DNA of 64,000 bases from Pontibacter lucknowensis (GTDB lineage Bacteria; Bacteroidota; Bacteroidia; Cytophagales; Hymenobacteraceae), in contig NZ_FTNM01000001.1 in the NCBI RefSeq assembly GCF_900156415.1, positions 930,001 to 994,000 of the forward strand, in the 5' to 3' direction. The translations under genes were made by a program, and so were the position numbers. Below the pieces are notes generated by a model. That model was given only the letters and a program-made list of their open reading frames with translations, searched no databases and had not been told where the DNA came from. Shown here in pieces: positions 34,675-43,346 of the stretch. Numbering within the stretch: position 1 is the stretch's first letter; each line of letters begins with the position of its first letter.

Positions 34675-34682
34675 TAACTTTG
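34675..34682 (+). promoter_or_regulatory. ribD: ribD -7 promoter box TAACTTTG
   Basis: TAACTTTG is a perfect TAnnTTTG match on the plus strand, about 110 bases before the ribD start. A TTTGTTTG stretch lies roughly 19 bases upstream in the -33 position. Confidence 0.5.
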
Positions 34683-34690
34683 CAAAAGTA
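34683..34690 (-). promoter_or_regulatory. prmC: prmC -7 promoter box TACTTTTG
   Basis: On the minus strand the sequence is TACTTTTG, a perfect match, 34 bases before the prmC ATG. It directly abuts the plus-strand ribD box, making a back-to-back pair. Confidence 0.5.
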
Positions 34691-34793
34691 AAGTTTTATC
34701 GCGTATAAGTCACAAGTGTAAAATCAACTCGCTTTCTATTATTGATTTGGTTTTTCCTTGATCTTAAACCCTTTAACTCCTAAGCTCCTGAAC

Positions 34794-35846
34794 GTGACTG
34801 ACGAACTCTACATGCGGCGTGCGCTGGAACTGGCCAGACTGGGCAGTGGCTATACCTATCCAAATCCCATGGTGGGCTGTGTGGTGGTGCATGAGGGGCG
34901 CATTATCGGCGAGGGCTGGCACCGCAAGTTTGGTGGTCCGCATGCAGAGGTGAATGCCATCGCCAGTGTGCAGGACAAAAGCCTGTTACCTAAAAGCCGG
35001 GTATACGTAACGCTGGAACCTTGCTCGCACTTTGGCAAAACTCCTCCTTGCGTCGATCTGCTGATTAGCAGTGGCATACGCGATGTTGTGATCTGCAATA
35101 CTGACCCGAACCCTAAAGTGGCAGGGCGCGGCATCAAGAAGCTGTTTGATGTGGGCGCACGGGTGAAAGTCGGCCTGCTGGAAAACGAAGGTTTGGAGCT
35201 GAACAAGCGCTTCTTTACGTTCCATACCCAAAAGCGGCCTTACATCCTGCTGAAATGGGCAGAGTCGGCAGACGGGTTTATCAGCGGACCAAACAACCAG
35301 CAGGTGCAGATCAGCGGTCCGTTGTCGCGCAGGCTGGTACATAAGTGGCGCTCCGAAGAGCAGGCGATCATGGTGGGCAGCCATACGGCAGCGGGTGACA
35401 ACCCACGCCTCGACACCCGCTTTTGGCCTGGCCACAGTCCGCTGCGGGTGGTCATCGACCGCAAACTGCAGCTGCCCGGCCACCTGCACCTGTTCGACAA
35501 GAGCCTGCCAACCATAGTGTATACCTACCAGCAGCGGGAACAGCAGCACGAGAACCTAGCTTATGTACAGCTCCGCGAAAACGAGCCGCTGCTGCCACAG
35601 CTGATGCAGGACCTACACCAGCGCCAAGTGTTGTCTCTGCTCGTGGAGGGCGGCACTTACCTGCTCAAAAGTCTGTTGAAGGAAAACTTGTGGGACGAGG
35701 CGATCTGTTTCAAGAGCCAGACTTGTGTGCTGCGTGAGGGCACGCCAGCTCCGGGCATAGTACACAGTCATCTGCTCGAAGTGCAGACCGCTGGATCAGA
35801 CAGGCTGTTGCATTACCGAAATAGTATATCAGAACTTAACTTATAA
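34794..35846 (+). CDS. ribD: Bifunctional riboflavin biosynthesis deaminase/reductase
   Basis: A two-domain cytosolic enzyme of riboflavin synthesis, deaminating and then reducing the pyrimidine intermediate. The deaminase domain has the zinc motifs GGPHAEVNAI (about 47-56) and EPCSHFGKTPPC (about 75-86). The RibD_C reductase domain spans about 145-345 (RPYILLKWAESADGFISG, and LLVEGGTYLLKSLLKE). I chose GTG at 34794 (VTDELYMRRALELAR), which gives the family N-terminus and 350 residues. The frame opens at a TTG twelve codons earlier, but that stretch lies in an AACTC-type repeat. The start is moderately certain. Confidence 0.93.
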   Translation: MTDELYMRRALELARLGSGYTYPNPMVGCVVVHEGRIIGEGWHRKFGGPHAEVNAIASVQDKSLLPKSRVYVTLEPCSHFGKTPPCVDLLISSGIRDVVICNTDPNPKVAGRGIKKLFDVGARVKVGLLENEGLELNKRFFTFHTQKRPYILLKWAESADGFISGPNNQQVQISGPLSRRLVHKWRSEEQAIMVGSHTAAGDNPRLDTRFWPGHSPLRVVIDRKLQLPGHLHLFDKSLPTIVYTYQQREQQHENLAYVQLRENEPLLPQLMQDLHQRQVLSLLVEGGTYLLKSLLKENLWDEAICFKSQTCVLREGTPAPGIVHSHLLEVQTAGSDRLLHYRNSISELNL

Positions 35847-35923
35847 ACCCCGCGCTAGGGTGCTTTACCGCTTACAGGTATAGCTACCCTCCATGGCGTA
35901 CTTATACCTATATTTTATCCATT

Positions 35924-36406
35924 ATGGCTGAATCACTTATAGTAGACCAGAATCTAACGAAAGAAGAAAAATATAAAGCCCTGGTGCCTCAGATCGAGGC
36001 ACTGGTAACCGGCGAAACTGACCTGATCGCTAACCTTTCCAACATGATGGCCGCCCTGCGCCAGGGTATGGGCTTCTTTTGGGTAGGCGTGTATTTCAAC
36101 AAAGAGGGCCAGCTGGTGCTGGGTCCCTTTCAAGGGCCGGTGGCTTGTACCCGCATTCCTTATCACAAAGGCGTATGTGGCGCCTGCTTCACCCGCCAGG
36201 AGACAATTCTGGTGCCTGACGTAGAAGCCTTCCCAGGACACATTGCCTGCAGCAGCGACTCTAAATCTGAGATCGTGATACCAGTGATAAAAGATGGCGA
36301 GGTGAAACTGGTGCTGGACGTGGACAGTGACAAATTAGACGATTTTGACGAGGTTGACCAGAAGTACCTCGAGCAACTGATGAAGCTCGTAGAAAGCTGG
36401 TATTAA
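35924..36406 (+). CDS. GAF-domain free methionine-(R)-sulfoxide reductase
   Basis: A cytosolic GAF-domain enzyme of 160 residues that reduces free methionine-R-sulfoxide. Three conserved Cys of the family can be seen: VACTRIPYHKGVCGACFTRQ (two in this stretch take part in catalysis, about 72-91) and HIACSSDSKSEIVIPV (about 106-121). The core GFFWVGVYFNKEGQLVLGPFQG is typical. The whole length is GAF, with a short helical N-terminus. It is a single-gene unit ended by a two-way hairpin and probably serves oxidative damage repair. A plain small-molecule-binding GAF protein is the alternative, but the Cys pattern argues against it. Confidence 0.9.
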   Translation: MAESLIVDQNLTKEEKYKALVPQIEALVTGETDLIANLSNMMAALRQGMGFFWVGVYFNKEGQLVLGPFQGPVACTRIPYHKGVCGACFTRQETILVPDVEAFPGHIACSSDSKSEIVIPVIKDGEVKLVLDVDSDKLDDFDEVDQKYLEQLMKLVESWY

Positions 36407-36421
36407 GCTCTACTTTCGCTT

Positions 36422-36467
36422 AAAAAAATGGTCTTATTCCTGCTTCGGGGTAAGGCCATTTTTTTAG
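36422..36467. terminator. Two-way terminator
   Basis: AAATGG... pairs with ...CCATTT through interrupted arms (TGGTCTTATTCC and GGGGTAAGGCCA), with A and T runs on both sides, between convergent genes. Confidence 0.75.
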
Positions 36468-36493
36468 GGTGCTCCATCAAAAAGTTTACTCTA

Positions 36494-37078
36494 TTACAGC
36501 TTCACCCGCATGCCTAGCGCCAGGTTAAATATCTTGCCCGGCCCCAGGTATCGCGGATTCTGGATATATGAAATCAGGTACTCGGCACTGCTGCCCACTT
36601 CGTAGTACAGCCCAAACCGTTGCAGTTTCTCTACACGAGTGAAGTCCACCTGCCCACCCAGGTATAGGTATAGGTGCACTGCCGTCGGGAAACCATAGTA
36701 GCCTCGGCTATACTTGTCGTGGTGCTCAAAGATAAAATACTCCTTGCCGAAGGTATGGCTCAATTGAAACCCGGTGCGCAACGGCTGCCAGTCCAGCGAC
36801 CTTACGGGCACAGGCTTAAAAGGCACAAAAGTGGTCTTCAGGGCGGTCGTCCAGATGCGATCTCCTCCAATTCGCTCTGGCAGATAGCCCATAAGTAGAT
36901 CTGTCTCCAGCTTTTCACGAAAGAAGCTCCGTCCAACACCAGCCGACACAAGCCCGATGCTACCTGCATACTGCACCTTTGCATGATAGGGTGAAAACGA
37001 GCGTTCCTGCCCATGTCCCTCATATGGACTCAACAGAAATAGCAGAGCAACGAGATATGTGATAAAAACCCGCTCCAT
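36494..37078 (-). CDS. Hypothetical exported, barrel-like protein (194 aa)
   Basis: An exported protein with signal peptide MERVFITYLVALLFLLSPYE ending near GHGQ. The mature part alternates aromatic and polar residues (KVQYAGSIGLVSAGVGRSFF, VHLYLYLGGQVDF, FGLYYEVGSSAEYLISY) and ends LALGMRVKL, like a small eight-strand outer-membrane barrel. I do not recognise the family. The start at 37078 lies right after the stop of the phosphoesterase gene (37080); an overlapping start seven codons earlier (37099) is possible. The tight spacing says the two are one operon and may work together at the envelope. Confidence 0.75.
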   Translation of the reverse strand: MERVFITYLVALLFLLSPYEGHGQERSFSPYHAKVQYAGSIGLVSAGVGRSFFREKLETDLLMGYLPERIGGDRIWTTALKTTFVPFKPVPVRSLDWQPLRTGFQLSHTFGKEYFIFEHHDKYSRGYYGFPTAVHLYLYLGGQVDFTRVEKLQRFGLYYEVGSSAEYLISYIQNPRYLGPGKIFNLALGMRVKL

Positions 37079-37079
37079 A

Positions 37080-37892
37080 TCAGTAAGCAATTCTATCAAA
37101 ACTATACCCTCCTGCCCATACCTTCAGGTATGTAAATTCACGCTTCTTTACCGTGGAGGTAGCCAGGTATAGCACCTCCTCATCGTAGCGGAAATCGGCC
37201 CTGAAACCATGGATATGGCCGTGCAGACTCAACTGCACCCGTTCACTCTCCTTCAGTGTTCTATGGAAAGCTCTTTCCAGAGCCGTATCAAAGTCATCGT
37301 CATAAGGCGGTATGTGCGACACTGCGATGGCCTGCACCCAACTATCGCCTTCCTGGTGAACCAATTGTTTACTCAGCCAGTCGATATCGGGTACTTTCCC
37401 ATTATAGTTATACTCCAGGCTATTGGTATCGATGAATACAAAGCGGGTATGCCCGTAGTCAAAGGCATAGTTAAAGTCACCGTACATCTGCTGGTATACC
37501 TTGCGGCCGTTGCCCAGCATGTCGTGGTTGCCGATCACGGTCAGGTATGGCCACTTTAATCGTTTCATGATGTCGTGCACCCACCGGAACTCCTGTGACA
37601 TGCCAAAGTCAGAGATATCACCCTGATGGATGACGAAGTCGATGTGGGGGAAGGTGTTGGCGGCGTCAACAAAGGCGCTGGCGGCGTCATAAAAGCGCTG
37701 GGTGTCGCCCATCACAAGCAGGTGCAGCGTATCACCGGGTTGCTGGTTTTGTAGTCGCGCCAGGTTGTGGGCGGTGAGGTCGCGCTCGTCGTCGTTTAGT
37801 ATGATCTGGTTCGGGTGGTACTCAAACAGCTCTTCACAGGACGAAAGCAAAGCCAGGCTCAGTGTCAGTAACAGGTAGCAGATATGTTTCAT
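37080..37892 (-). CDS. Calcineurin-like metallophosphoesterase lipoprotein
   Basis: A lipoprotein of 270 residues from the start at 37892 (MKHICYLLLTLSLALLSSCEEL, lipid Cys at 19); an upstream ATG adds six residues. Metallophosphoesterase motifs are VMGDTQRFYDA (about 59-69), IHQGDISDFG (about 88-97), VIGNHDMLGNG (about 120-130), VSHIPPYDDD (about 195-204) and LHGHIHGFRAD (about 228-238). This is the full two-metal set, so it should be active, on an unknown periplasmic or surface phosphoester. It is cotranscribed with the small barrel-like protein gene just downstream. Confidence 0.88.
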   Translation of the reverse strand: MKHICYLLLTLSLALLSSCEELFEYHPNQIILNDDERDLTAHNLARLQNQQPGDTLHLLVMGDTQRFYDAASAFVDAANTFPHIDFVIHQGDISDFGMSQEFRWVHDIMKRLKWPYLTVIGNHDMLGNGRKVYQQMYGDFNYAFDYGHTRFVFIDTNSLEYNYNGKVPDIDWLSKQLVHQEGDSWVQAIAVSHIPPYDDDFDTALERAFHRTLKESERVQLSLHGHIHGFRADFRYDEEVLYLATSTVKKREFTYLKVWAGGYSFDRIAY

Positions 37893-38064
37893 AGTTGCCT
37901 CAGGCGGCACAGTTATGCTCTAATCTGCTAACGCTATACGAAAGAGAATGTTAATGTGCAGCGATCAACATACAGTCTCCTGATGCTGCTTACAAAGGCA
38001 GCCCTGTTTGCTACACAGGAACAAAAACAACTGATCTGAAGCTCTTTACAGTGAGCTTAACAAG
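37893..38064. other. Gap upstream of the phosphoesterase gene
   Basis: No reading frame or RNA was recognised. The stretch must contain the promoter for the minus-strand phosphoesterase gene, but I could not identify a clear -7 box. Confidence 0.3.
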
Positions 38065-38106
38065 TAAAAAAGCCGGCCCAGGGTATCCCAGGGCCGGCTT
38101 TTTTAT
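38065..38106 (-). terminator. Terminator after psd
   Basis: AGCCGGCCC (38071-38079) pairs with GGGCCGGCT (38091-38099), flanked by A/T runs that serve the minus-strand psd transcript. Confidence 0.85.
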
Positions 38107-38139
38107 ACCTCTTGCAGGGTATATTTATTCTTTAGTATC

Positions 38140-38823
38140 TCATCCGAAGAAGGTTGGAGTTTCGGTCTTGAGCTGAGCAATCACAGTTTGACCGCCTTTG
38201 GTCTTCTGACCAAGTTCCACTTTCACCTCTGTGTCCAGTGGCAGAAAAATATCCACACGCGAACCAAATTTGATGAAACCGAACTCCTCGCCCTGGCTTA
38301 CCTCATCGCCTTCGTTCACATACCACACAATGCGGCGCGCCATGGCACCGGCAATCTGGCGGAACAGTACTTCTGGGCCAGCAGTAGACTCCACTACCAC
38401 CGTCGTACGCTCATTCTGCGTGCTCGACTTCGGGTGCCAGGCCACAAAGTAATTGCCCGGATGATACTTGAAGTAGCTCACGATACCTGACACCGGGTTA
38501 CGTGTGATGTGCACGTTGATTGGCGACATGAAGATCGAGATTTGCTTGCGCTTGTCTTTGAAATACTCTGTCTCCTCTACCTCCTCGATCACCACCACCT
38601 TGCCGTCGGCAGGCGCTACGATCAGATCTTCGTGCAATAACAGGTTGCGGTAAGGACTGCGGAAAAACTGCAGGATAAGCAGAAACAGAACAACTGAAAC
38701 ACCGGAGAAAATCTTATTGAAGGTATTGTTGTCGGCGTTGAAATTGTAGAGCAACAGGTTGAGCACCAACAAAATCAGCAATGTAAAAAATAGAATCCTT
38801 CTTCCTTCCTTATGAATTTTCAT
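38140..38823 (-). CDS. psd: Phosphatidylserine decarboxylase family protein
   Basis: A pyruvoyl-dependent decarboxylase of 227 residues that makes phosphatidylethanolamine. Two N-terminal hydrophobic segments (about 10-26 and 36-52) anchor it. Core motifs are LIVAPADGKVVVIEEV (about 67-82), ISIFMSPINVHITRNPVSG (about 94-112) and FIKFGSRVDIFLP (about 183-195), where the Gly-Ser bond is the self-cleavage site that gives the pyruvoyl group. The form is the short one used by Bacteroidota and archaea rather than the long LGST type. It follows the glutamate dehydrogenase and cdsA genes, a loose lipid-metabolism neighbourhood, but a hairpin separates it from the former. Confidence 0.93.
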   Translation of the reverse strand: MKIHKEGRRILFFTLLILLVLNLLLYNFNADNNTFNKIFSGVSVVLFLLILQFFRSPYRNLLLHEDLIVAPADGKVVVIEEVEETEYFKDKRKQISIFMSPINVHITRNPVSGIVSYFKYHPGNYFVAWHPKSSTQNERTTVVVESTAGPEVLFRQIAGAMARRIVWYVNEGDEVSQGEEFGFIKFGSRVDIFLPLDTEVKVELGQKTKGGQTVIAQLKTETPTFFG

Positions 38824-38859
38824 CCGTGAAAACTAAATGCTACAGGTCTTATATAACTT

Positions 38860-38895
38860 ATAATAGCCCATCCAGTTTCGTAGATGGGCTATTAT
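38860..38895 (-). terminator. Hairpin between glutamate dehydrogenase and psd genes
   Basis: TAATAGCCCATC (38861-38872) pairs with GATGGGCTATTA (38883-38894). The place, after the dehydrogenase stop on the minus strand, fits a terminator although the T-run is weak. Confidence 0.6.
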
Positions 38896-38944
38896 CTGCT
38901 TCAAAAATATATAAACTTTCGTTTATTTTAATAAAAATCTTCTC

Positions 38945-40222
38945 TTAGAAACCGCCGCGGTACTTATAAGTCATCGCTACTTTGTCGATTGCCACGATGT
39001 AAGCCGCAATACGCATCGGCACGTTGTACTTCTGAGAGGCAGCATACACACGTTCAAATGACTCGTTCATGATACGCTCAGCACGGGTGTTTACACGCTC
39101 CAGCGTCCACTTAAAGCCCATGCGGTTCTGCACCCACTCAAAGTAAGATACGGTTACACCACCTGAGTTAGCCAGGATGTCCGGCACTACCATGATGCCC
39201 TTTTCGTTGATGATGTTGTCTGCTTTATAAGAAGTAGGTCCGTTGGCACCCTCCACGATCAGGCGGGCCTGAATCTGGTCCACGTTCTTGATCGTGATCA
39301 CATCTTCCACAGCGGCCGGCACCAGCACGTCTACCTTGGCGATCAGCAGTTCGTCGTTGCTAATCTTCTCGGCGTTTTTGTAGCCTTCCAGGCGGCCGTT
39401 GTTGTTGTTCTTATACTCGATAGCCTCTTCGATGTCGATGCCGTTGTCGTTCCAGTAAGCACCGCTTACATCGCTCACACCCAGTATCTTCACACCGCGC
39501 TCAGCCATCAGTTTGGCAGCCCAGGCACCTACGTTACCAAAGCCTTGCACCACCGCCGTAGATTTGGCCGGGTCCATGCCCAGTTTATCCATGGCAGCCA
39601 TAGCCGATACCATTACACCACGACCAGTTGCCTCTACGCGGCCCAGTGAGCCACCCAGCACAAGCGGCTTGCCTGTAACTACAGCATGCACAGTAGAGCC
39701 TTTTGTTTTAGAGTATTCGTCCATCAGCCAGGCCATCTCACGCGGACCGGTACCCATGTCTGGGGCAGGTATGTCCTGATCAGGGCCAAAGGTATCAATC
39801 AAAGCCTGCGTATACGCTCTAGTCAGACGCTCCATCTCACCAGCCGACATGGAGTAAGGGTCGCAGATAACGCCTCCTTTGGCACCACCGTAAGGGATAT
39901 CCACCACGGCGCACTTCCAGGTCATCCAGGCAGCCAGCGCCTTCACCTCGTCCAGGAACACGTCCGGTGCAAAGCGAACACCGCCTTTAGACGGCCCCAG
40001 GATTGTAGAGTGAATCACACGGTATCCTTCGAATACACGCACTTTGCCATCGTCCATCGTGACAGGCACGTTCACGATCACCTGACGCGTTGGAGTTTTG
40101 AGAACGTTGTAAACTTCCTCATCCAACCCCAGAATCTCTGCCGCAATGTTGAAACGCGACATCATCGACTCAAATGGGTTCTCCCTGTCCTTTATCGGTG
40201 CTGGCTCTTTGTATAACATCAT
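38945..40222 (-). CDS. gdhA: Glutamate dehydrogenase (Glu/Leu/Phe/Val family)
   Basis: An NAD(P)-linked glutamate dehydrogenase of 425 residues joining ammonia and 2-oxoglutarate metabolism. Catalytic features are standard: Lys103 in AWMTWKCAVVDIP, Lys115 in YGGAKGGVICDP and Asp155 in IPAPDMGTGPREM. The Rossmann motif is VVQGFGNVGAWAAKLMAE (about 227-244). Length and motifs fit the hexameric small GDH class. It lies between cdsA and psd on the same strand. Two other members of the superfamily are in the window: one with an altered active-site segment at 52.1 kb and a leucine dehydrogenase at the right edge. Coenzyme choice is not obvious. Confidence 0.93.
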   Translation of the reverse strand: MMLYKEPAPIKDRENPFESMMSRFNIAAEILGLDEEVYNVLKTPTRQVIVNVPVTMDDGKVRVFEGYRVIHSTILGPSKGGVRFAPDVFLDEVKALAAWMTWKCAVVDIPYGGAKGGVICDPYSMSAGEMERLTRAYTQALIDTFGPDQDIPAPDMGTGPREMAWLMDEYSKTKGSTVHAVVTGKPLVLGGSLGRVEATGRGVMVSAMAAMDKLGMDPAKSTAVVQGFGNVGAWAAKLMAERGVKILGVSDVSGAYWNDNGIDIEEAIEYKNNNNGRLEGYKNAEKISNDELLIAKVDVLVPAAVEDVITIKNVDQIQARLIVEGANGPTSYKADNIINEKGIMVVPDILANSGGVTVSYFEWVQNRMGFKWTLERVNTRAERIMNESFERVYAASQKYNVPMRIAAYIVAIDKVAMTYKYRGGF

Positions 40223-40315
40223 TTTAAGCTTTTGAATTAATCAGTGATTAACAATTATGGCGGTAAAGTTATGTAAATATTATTTACACATACCTACACC
40301 TTAATCAACAATAAT

Positions 40316-41143
40316 TTAGAAAGTTTTGAGGAATGAGACGATGAATGGAACGGCCAGGATCAGGCTGTCGAAGCGATCCAGAATGCCTCCGTGGCCAGGC
40401 AACAGCGTACCCGAATCTTTCACGCCCAGGCTGCGCTTGAGCAGTGACTCCACTAAATCGCCCAAGACGCCAAAAACCGATACTATAATAGCTACGCCTA
40501 TCCACTGGTATAGTTCCAAATCATGAAAAAACATGGACAGCAGCCAACCAACCAGTACAGTCAATATAGCACCGCCAGCCCAGCCTTCCCAGGTTTTGCC
40601 CGGAGAAATGCGCTCGAAGAGCTTGTTCCTGCCAAAGTTTTTGCCGGCGATGTAAGCGCCTGTGTCAGATGACCAGATCAGCAGCATAAGCCCCAGGATA
40701 GGCTGCCAGCGGTATTCACCCTCCAGATAACCCAACAACTGTAACAGCGAAAATGGTACGGCGATGTAGAGTACGCCCAGTATGGTAAAAGAAATGTTGG
40801 TGAACGGCTGCGGCTCTTTGCGGTACAGTTCCAGCACAAATATCAGGAACAGGGCGGGTAGCAGCAGGTATAGCAACTCGGCTGGCATATATTCTTTGTC
40901 TATCAGAAATACAGCGATGAAAACTCCGGCCGCCATCAGCGTGCCATATACCTTGTTGGGTTTGATGCCAGCTACCTCTGACAGTTTATAAAACTCTAAT
41001 GTGCCCAGCACGGTGAGCCCCAGAAACAGGATGAAAAAGGTCCACTCGCTGAAAATTATACCTCCGATAAAGAGTGCCGCCCCTAATACTCCTACAATCA
41101 GGCGTTGCTGTAAATTACTAAGGGCAGATAGCTTGGTGCTCAT
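40316..41143 (-). CDS. cdsA: Phosphatidate cytidylyltransferase (CDP-diglyceride synthase)
   Basis: An inner-membrane enzyme of 275 residues that forms CDP-diacylglycerol from CTP and phosphatidate, feeding all phospholipids. About eight hydrophobic segments are present. The C-terminal signature is complete: SLLKRSLGVKDSGTLLPGHG then GILDRFDSLI (about 229-258), with the Asp-rich metal site. WSSDTGAYIAGKNFGRNKL (about 162-180) is also typical. It lies 45 bases after the CPBP protease gene on the same strand and upstream of gdhA and psd, so it may be transcribed with the protease gene. Confidence 0.96.
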   Translation of the reverse strand: MSTKLSALSNLQQRLIVGVLGAALFIGGIIFSEWTFFILFLGLTVLGTLEFYKLSEVAGIKPNKVYGTLMAAGVFIAVFLIDKEYMPAELLYLLLPALFLIFVLELYRKEPQPFTNISFTILGVLYIAVPFSLLQLLGYLEGEYRWQPILGLMLLIWSSDTGAYIAGKNFGRNKLFERISPGKTWEGWAGGAILTVLVGWLLSMFFHDLELYQWIGVAIIVSVFGVLGDLVESLLKRSLGVKDSGTLLPGHGGILDRFDSLILAVPFIVSFLKTF

Positions 41144-41188
41144 GCGTTACAGGTTACCGGCAGCATCAGCCGGGTGGTTCGTCTTGAA

Positions 41189-42154
41189 TTATTGGTTCCG
41201 GCGCTCATCGGCCGCCTCGGCTATACTTTCGGGGCGAGTGGGCGTCAGCATAAACTGCTTGTAAAGGTAATAGATTAAGGCTGCACTCAGCACCGCCGAT
41301 ATCAAAATGGTCATGATTGGCATCGGCTCCGTCGACTCTACATTAAAATCGATAGCGCCCGTCTGCTGCAGGTATAGCAAAAATACGGTGAAGCCGTTGT
41401 TGAAGAAGTGCGCCACAATTGGCACCCAGATGTTGCCCGACCATAGGTATAGGTAACCGAATAAGGCTCCCAGCAACACACGCGGCACAAAGCCGAAGAA
41501 CTGCACATGTATAGCCGAGAAAATGATCGCTGCTACCCACACCGCCACATGTGCGTTGCCGGACCAGCGGTGCACCTGTCGCTGCAGGATGCCTCTGAAC
41601 ACCAGCTCTTCGCCGATGGCAGGTATAACCGCAATCACGAGCAGACCCATCAGCAGGCGCGGGAAGGTTCCGAAGTTGGCAATCAGTTTCGTAAGCTCGG
41701 CCAGTTCATCTTCTTTGGCACGGGCCCACTCCTCAAATCCCTTCATGAAGTCAGGCAGGGAGAGCTCGGCATTCCAATTGATAATCAGCGAGTTGGCTGG
41801 CATGATAAAAACAACCAGAAAGCCCGCTAAAAGCAGTATCGTTGGCAGAGGCAGTTTTTTCCAGTTCAGGTAGTGGTCGATGTTCACACCCGCCAGGCGC
41901 AGCATCAAGAGTGGCCCGAGTACGAAAGAGCAGAACTGTACCAGGCCTTGAAAGAGCAAAAGTGCGTCGGCTGCTTCCGGGTGTTCCGTCGGATTAGCCA
42001 GCAAATTAGTCAGGTCCATCACCTCTATTCCGAGCACCGCATTTACCAGCACCAGGTATAGGAAACTGGCCACAAAATAGCCGCCCAGCATGAACGCCAG
42101 CAACAGTAGCAGAACTAAAAGTGGGTGTCGGTCTTCGGAGATGAAACCTTTCAT
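41189..42154 (-). CDS. CPBP-family intramembrane glutamic endopeptidase
   Basis: A CAAX-protease/bacteriocin-processing (CPBP) membrane protein of 321 residues with about eight hydrophobic segments. The three active-site motifs are intact: GEELVFRGILQRQ (EExxxR, about 181-193), FSAIHVQFFG (FxxxH, about 212-221) and VAHFFNNGF (HxxxN, about 245-253). In bacteria these enzymes process or degrade membrane-linked peptides; the substrate is not predictable. Two extended loops (about 45-70 and 135-165, charged) are seen. It is probably the first gene of a unit with cdsA. Confidence 0.92.
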   Translation of the reverse strand: MKGFISEDRHPLLVLLLLLAFMLGGYFVASFLYLVLVNAVLGIEVMDLTNLLANPTEHPEAADALLLFQGLVQFCSFVLGPLLMLRLAGVNIDHYLNWKKLPLPTILLLAGFLVVFIMPANSLIINWNAELSLPDFMKGFEEWARAKEDELAELTKLIANFGTFPRLLMGLLVIAVIPAIGEELVFRGILQRQVHRWSGNAHVAVWVAAIIFSAIHVQFFGFVPRVLLGALFGYLYLWSGNIWVPIVAHFFNNGFTVFLLYLQQTGAIDFNVESTEPMPIMTILISAVLSAALIYYLYKQFMLTPTRPESIAEAADERRNQ

Positions 42155-42207
42155 AGAGAAGATTAGGTTTAATTGACGTAAATTTACGTGAAAATTTAAC
42201 TTTTGCT

Positions 42208-43197
42208 TTGGTAAAGATAGCGAACATAGAACTGGGCGAGTTTCCGCTGCTGCTGGCGCCGATGGAAGACGTGAGCGATCCGCCTTTCCGAAAAGTGTGC
42301 AAGGCCAACGGTGCAGACCTAATGTATACCGAGTTCATCTCTTCTGAGGGTTTGATACGTGATGCCGCCAAAAGTGTGCAAAAACTTGACATTTTTGACT
42401 ACGAGCGCCCGATTGGTATTCAGATATTCGGCTCTGACATAGACTCCATGCGCGAAGCCGCCATCGTGTCGTCACAGGCCGGTCCTGACCTGATTGACAT
42501 TAATTACGGTTGCCCTGTAAAGAACGTGGCCTGTAAGGGTGCGGGCGCCGCACTGCTGCGCGACGTGCCCAAAATGGTGAAGATGACCGAGGAGATTGTG
42601 AAAGCCACGCACCTGCCTGTGACAGTGAAGACGCGCCTGGGCTGGGACGAGAATACAAAATACATTGTAGAGACTGCTGAAAGGCTTCAGGATATCGGTA
42701 TAAAAGCCCTGAGTATACACGGCCGTACCCGCGTGCAGATGTACAAAGGCGAAGCTGACTGGAGCCTGATCGCGGAGGTGAAGAACAACCCGCGCATGCA
42801 CATCCCGATCTTCGGAAACGGTGACATCGACTCTCCGCAGAAGGCGCTTGAGTACAAAAACAGGTATGGCGTAGACGGCATCATGATCGGTCGCGCCAGC
42901 ATCGGTCACCCATGGATCTTCAACGAGATCAAACACTACATGGCCACCGGCGAAGTACTAGCACCGCCTACACTGGAAGAGCGCGTGGAAGTATGCCGCC
43001 AGCACTTTACGCACTCGCTGGAGTGGAAAGGTGACAAGCTGGGCATTTTCGAGATGCGCCGCCACTACACCAATTACTTCCGCGGCCTGCCCCACTTCAA
43101 GCCACTGCGCATGAAACTGGTGCAGTCCGAAGACATCCAGGAAATCTACGATACGCTGGACGAGATAACCCAGACGATGGCGTATGAGGAAGTATAG
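42208..43197 (+). CDS. dusB: tRNA-dihydrouridine synthase
   Basis: A flavin enzyme of 329 residues that reduces uridine in the tRNA D-loop. Signatures are FPLLLAPMEDVSDPPFRKVC (about 12-31), IDINYGCPVKNVACKGAGAA with the active Cys in the second half (about 92-111), VKTRLGWDE (about 139-147), IHGRTRVQMYKGEADW (about 170-185) and GNGDIDSPQKALE plus GIMIGRASIGHPWIF for FMN phosphate binding. It starts at a TTG (42208): the frame reads VKIANIELGEFP immediately after, which is the expected N-terminus, and no ATG precedes the first motif. It is divergent from the CPBP gene and ends at a hairpin. Confidence 0.94.
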   Translation: MVKIANIELGEFPLLLAPMEDVSDPPFRKVCKANGADLMYTEFISSEGLIRDAAKSVQKLDIFDYERPIGIQIFGSDIDSMREAAIVSSQAGPDLIDINYGCPVKNVACKGAGAALLRDVPKMVKMTEEIVKATHLPVTVKTRLGWDENTKYIVETAERLQDIGIKALSIHGRTRVQMYKGEADWSLIAEVKNNPRMHIPIFGNGDIDSPQKALEYKNRYGVDGIMIGRASIGHPWIFNEIKHYMATGEVLAPPTLEERVEVCRQHFTHSLEWKGDKLGIFEMRRHYTNYFRGLPHFKPLRMKLVQSEDIQEIYDTLDEITQTMAYEEV

Positions 43198-43236
43198 GAC
43201 TCAGAGCGTTTAGGAAATAACGCTTCAGATAAAATT

Positions 43237-43281
43237 AAAGGAGTTGGTGTCCGGCATGCATGCTGAGACATTAACTCCTTT
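43237..43281 (+). terminator. Hairpin after dusB
   Basis: AAAGGAGTT (43237-43245) pairs with AACTCCTTT (43273-43281) around a loop rich in CATGC. It overlaps the start of the next promoter box by one base. Confidence 0.6.
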
Positions 43282-43288
43282 ATCTTTG
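43281..43288 (+). promoter_or_regulatory. -7 promoter box TATCTTTG
   Basis: TATCTTTG is a perfect TAnnTTTG match directly after the dusB hairpin and about 50-60 bases before the first possible start of the EamA-type gene. Confidence 0.5.
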
Positions 43289-43346
43289 CAAATGGTTTGA
43301 AAGCGATGGATCTCTCAAACTCATAAACTTTTAAATTCTCGAACTC

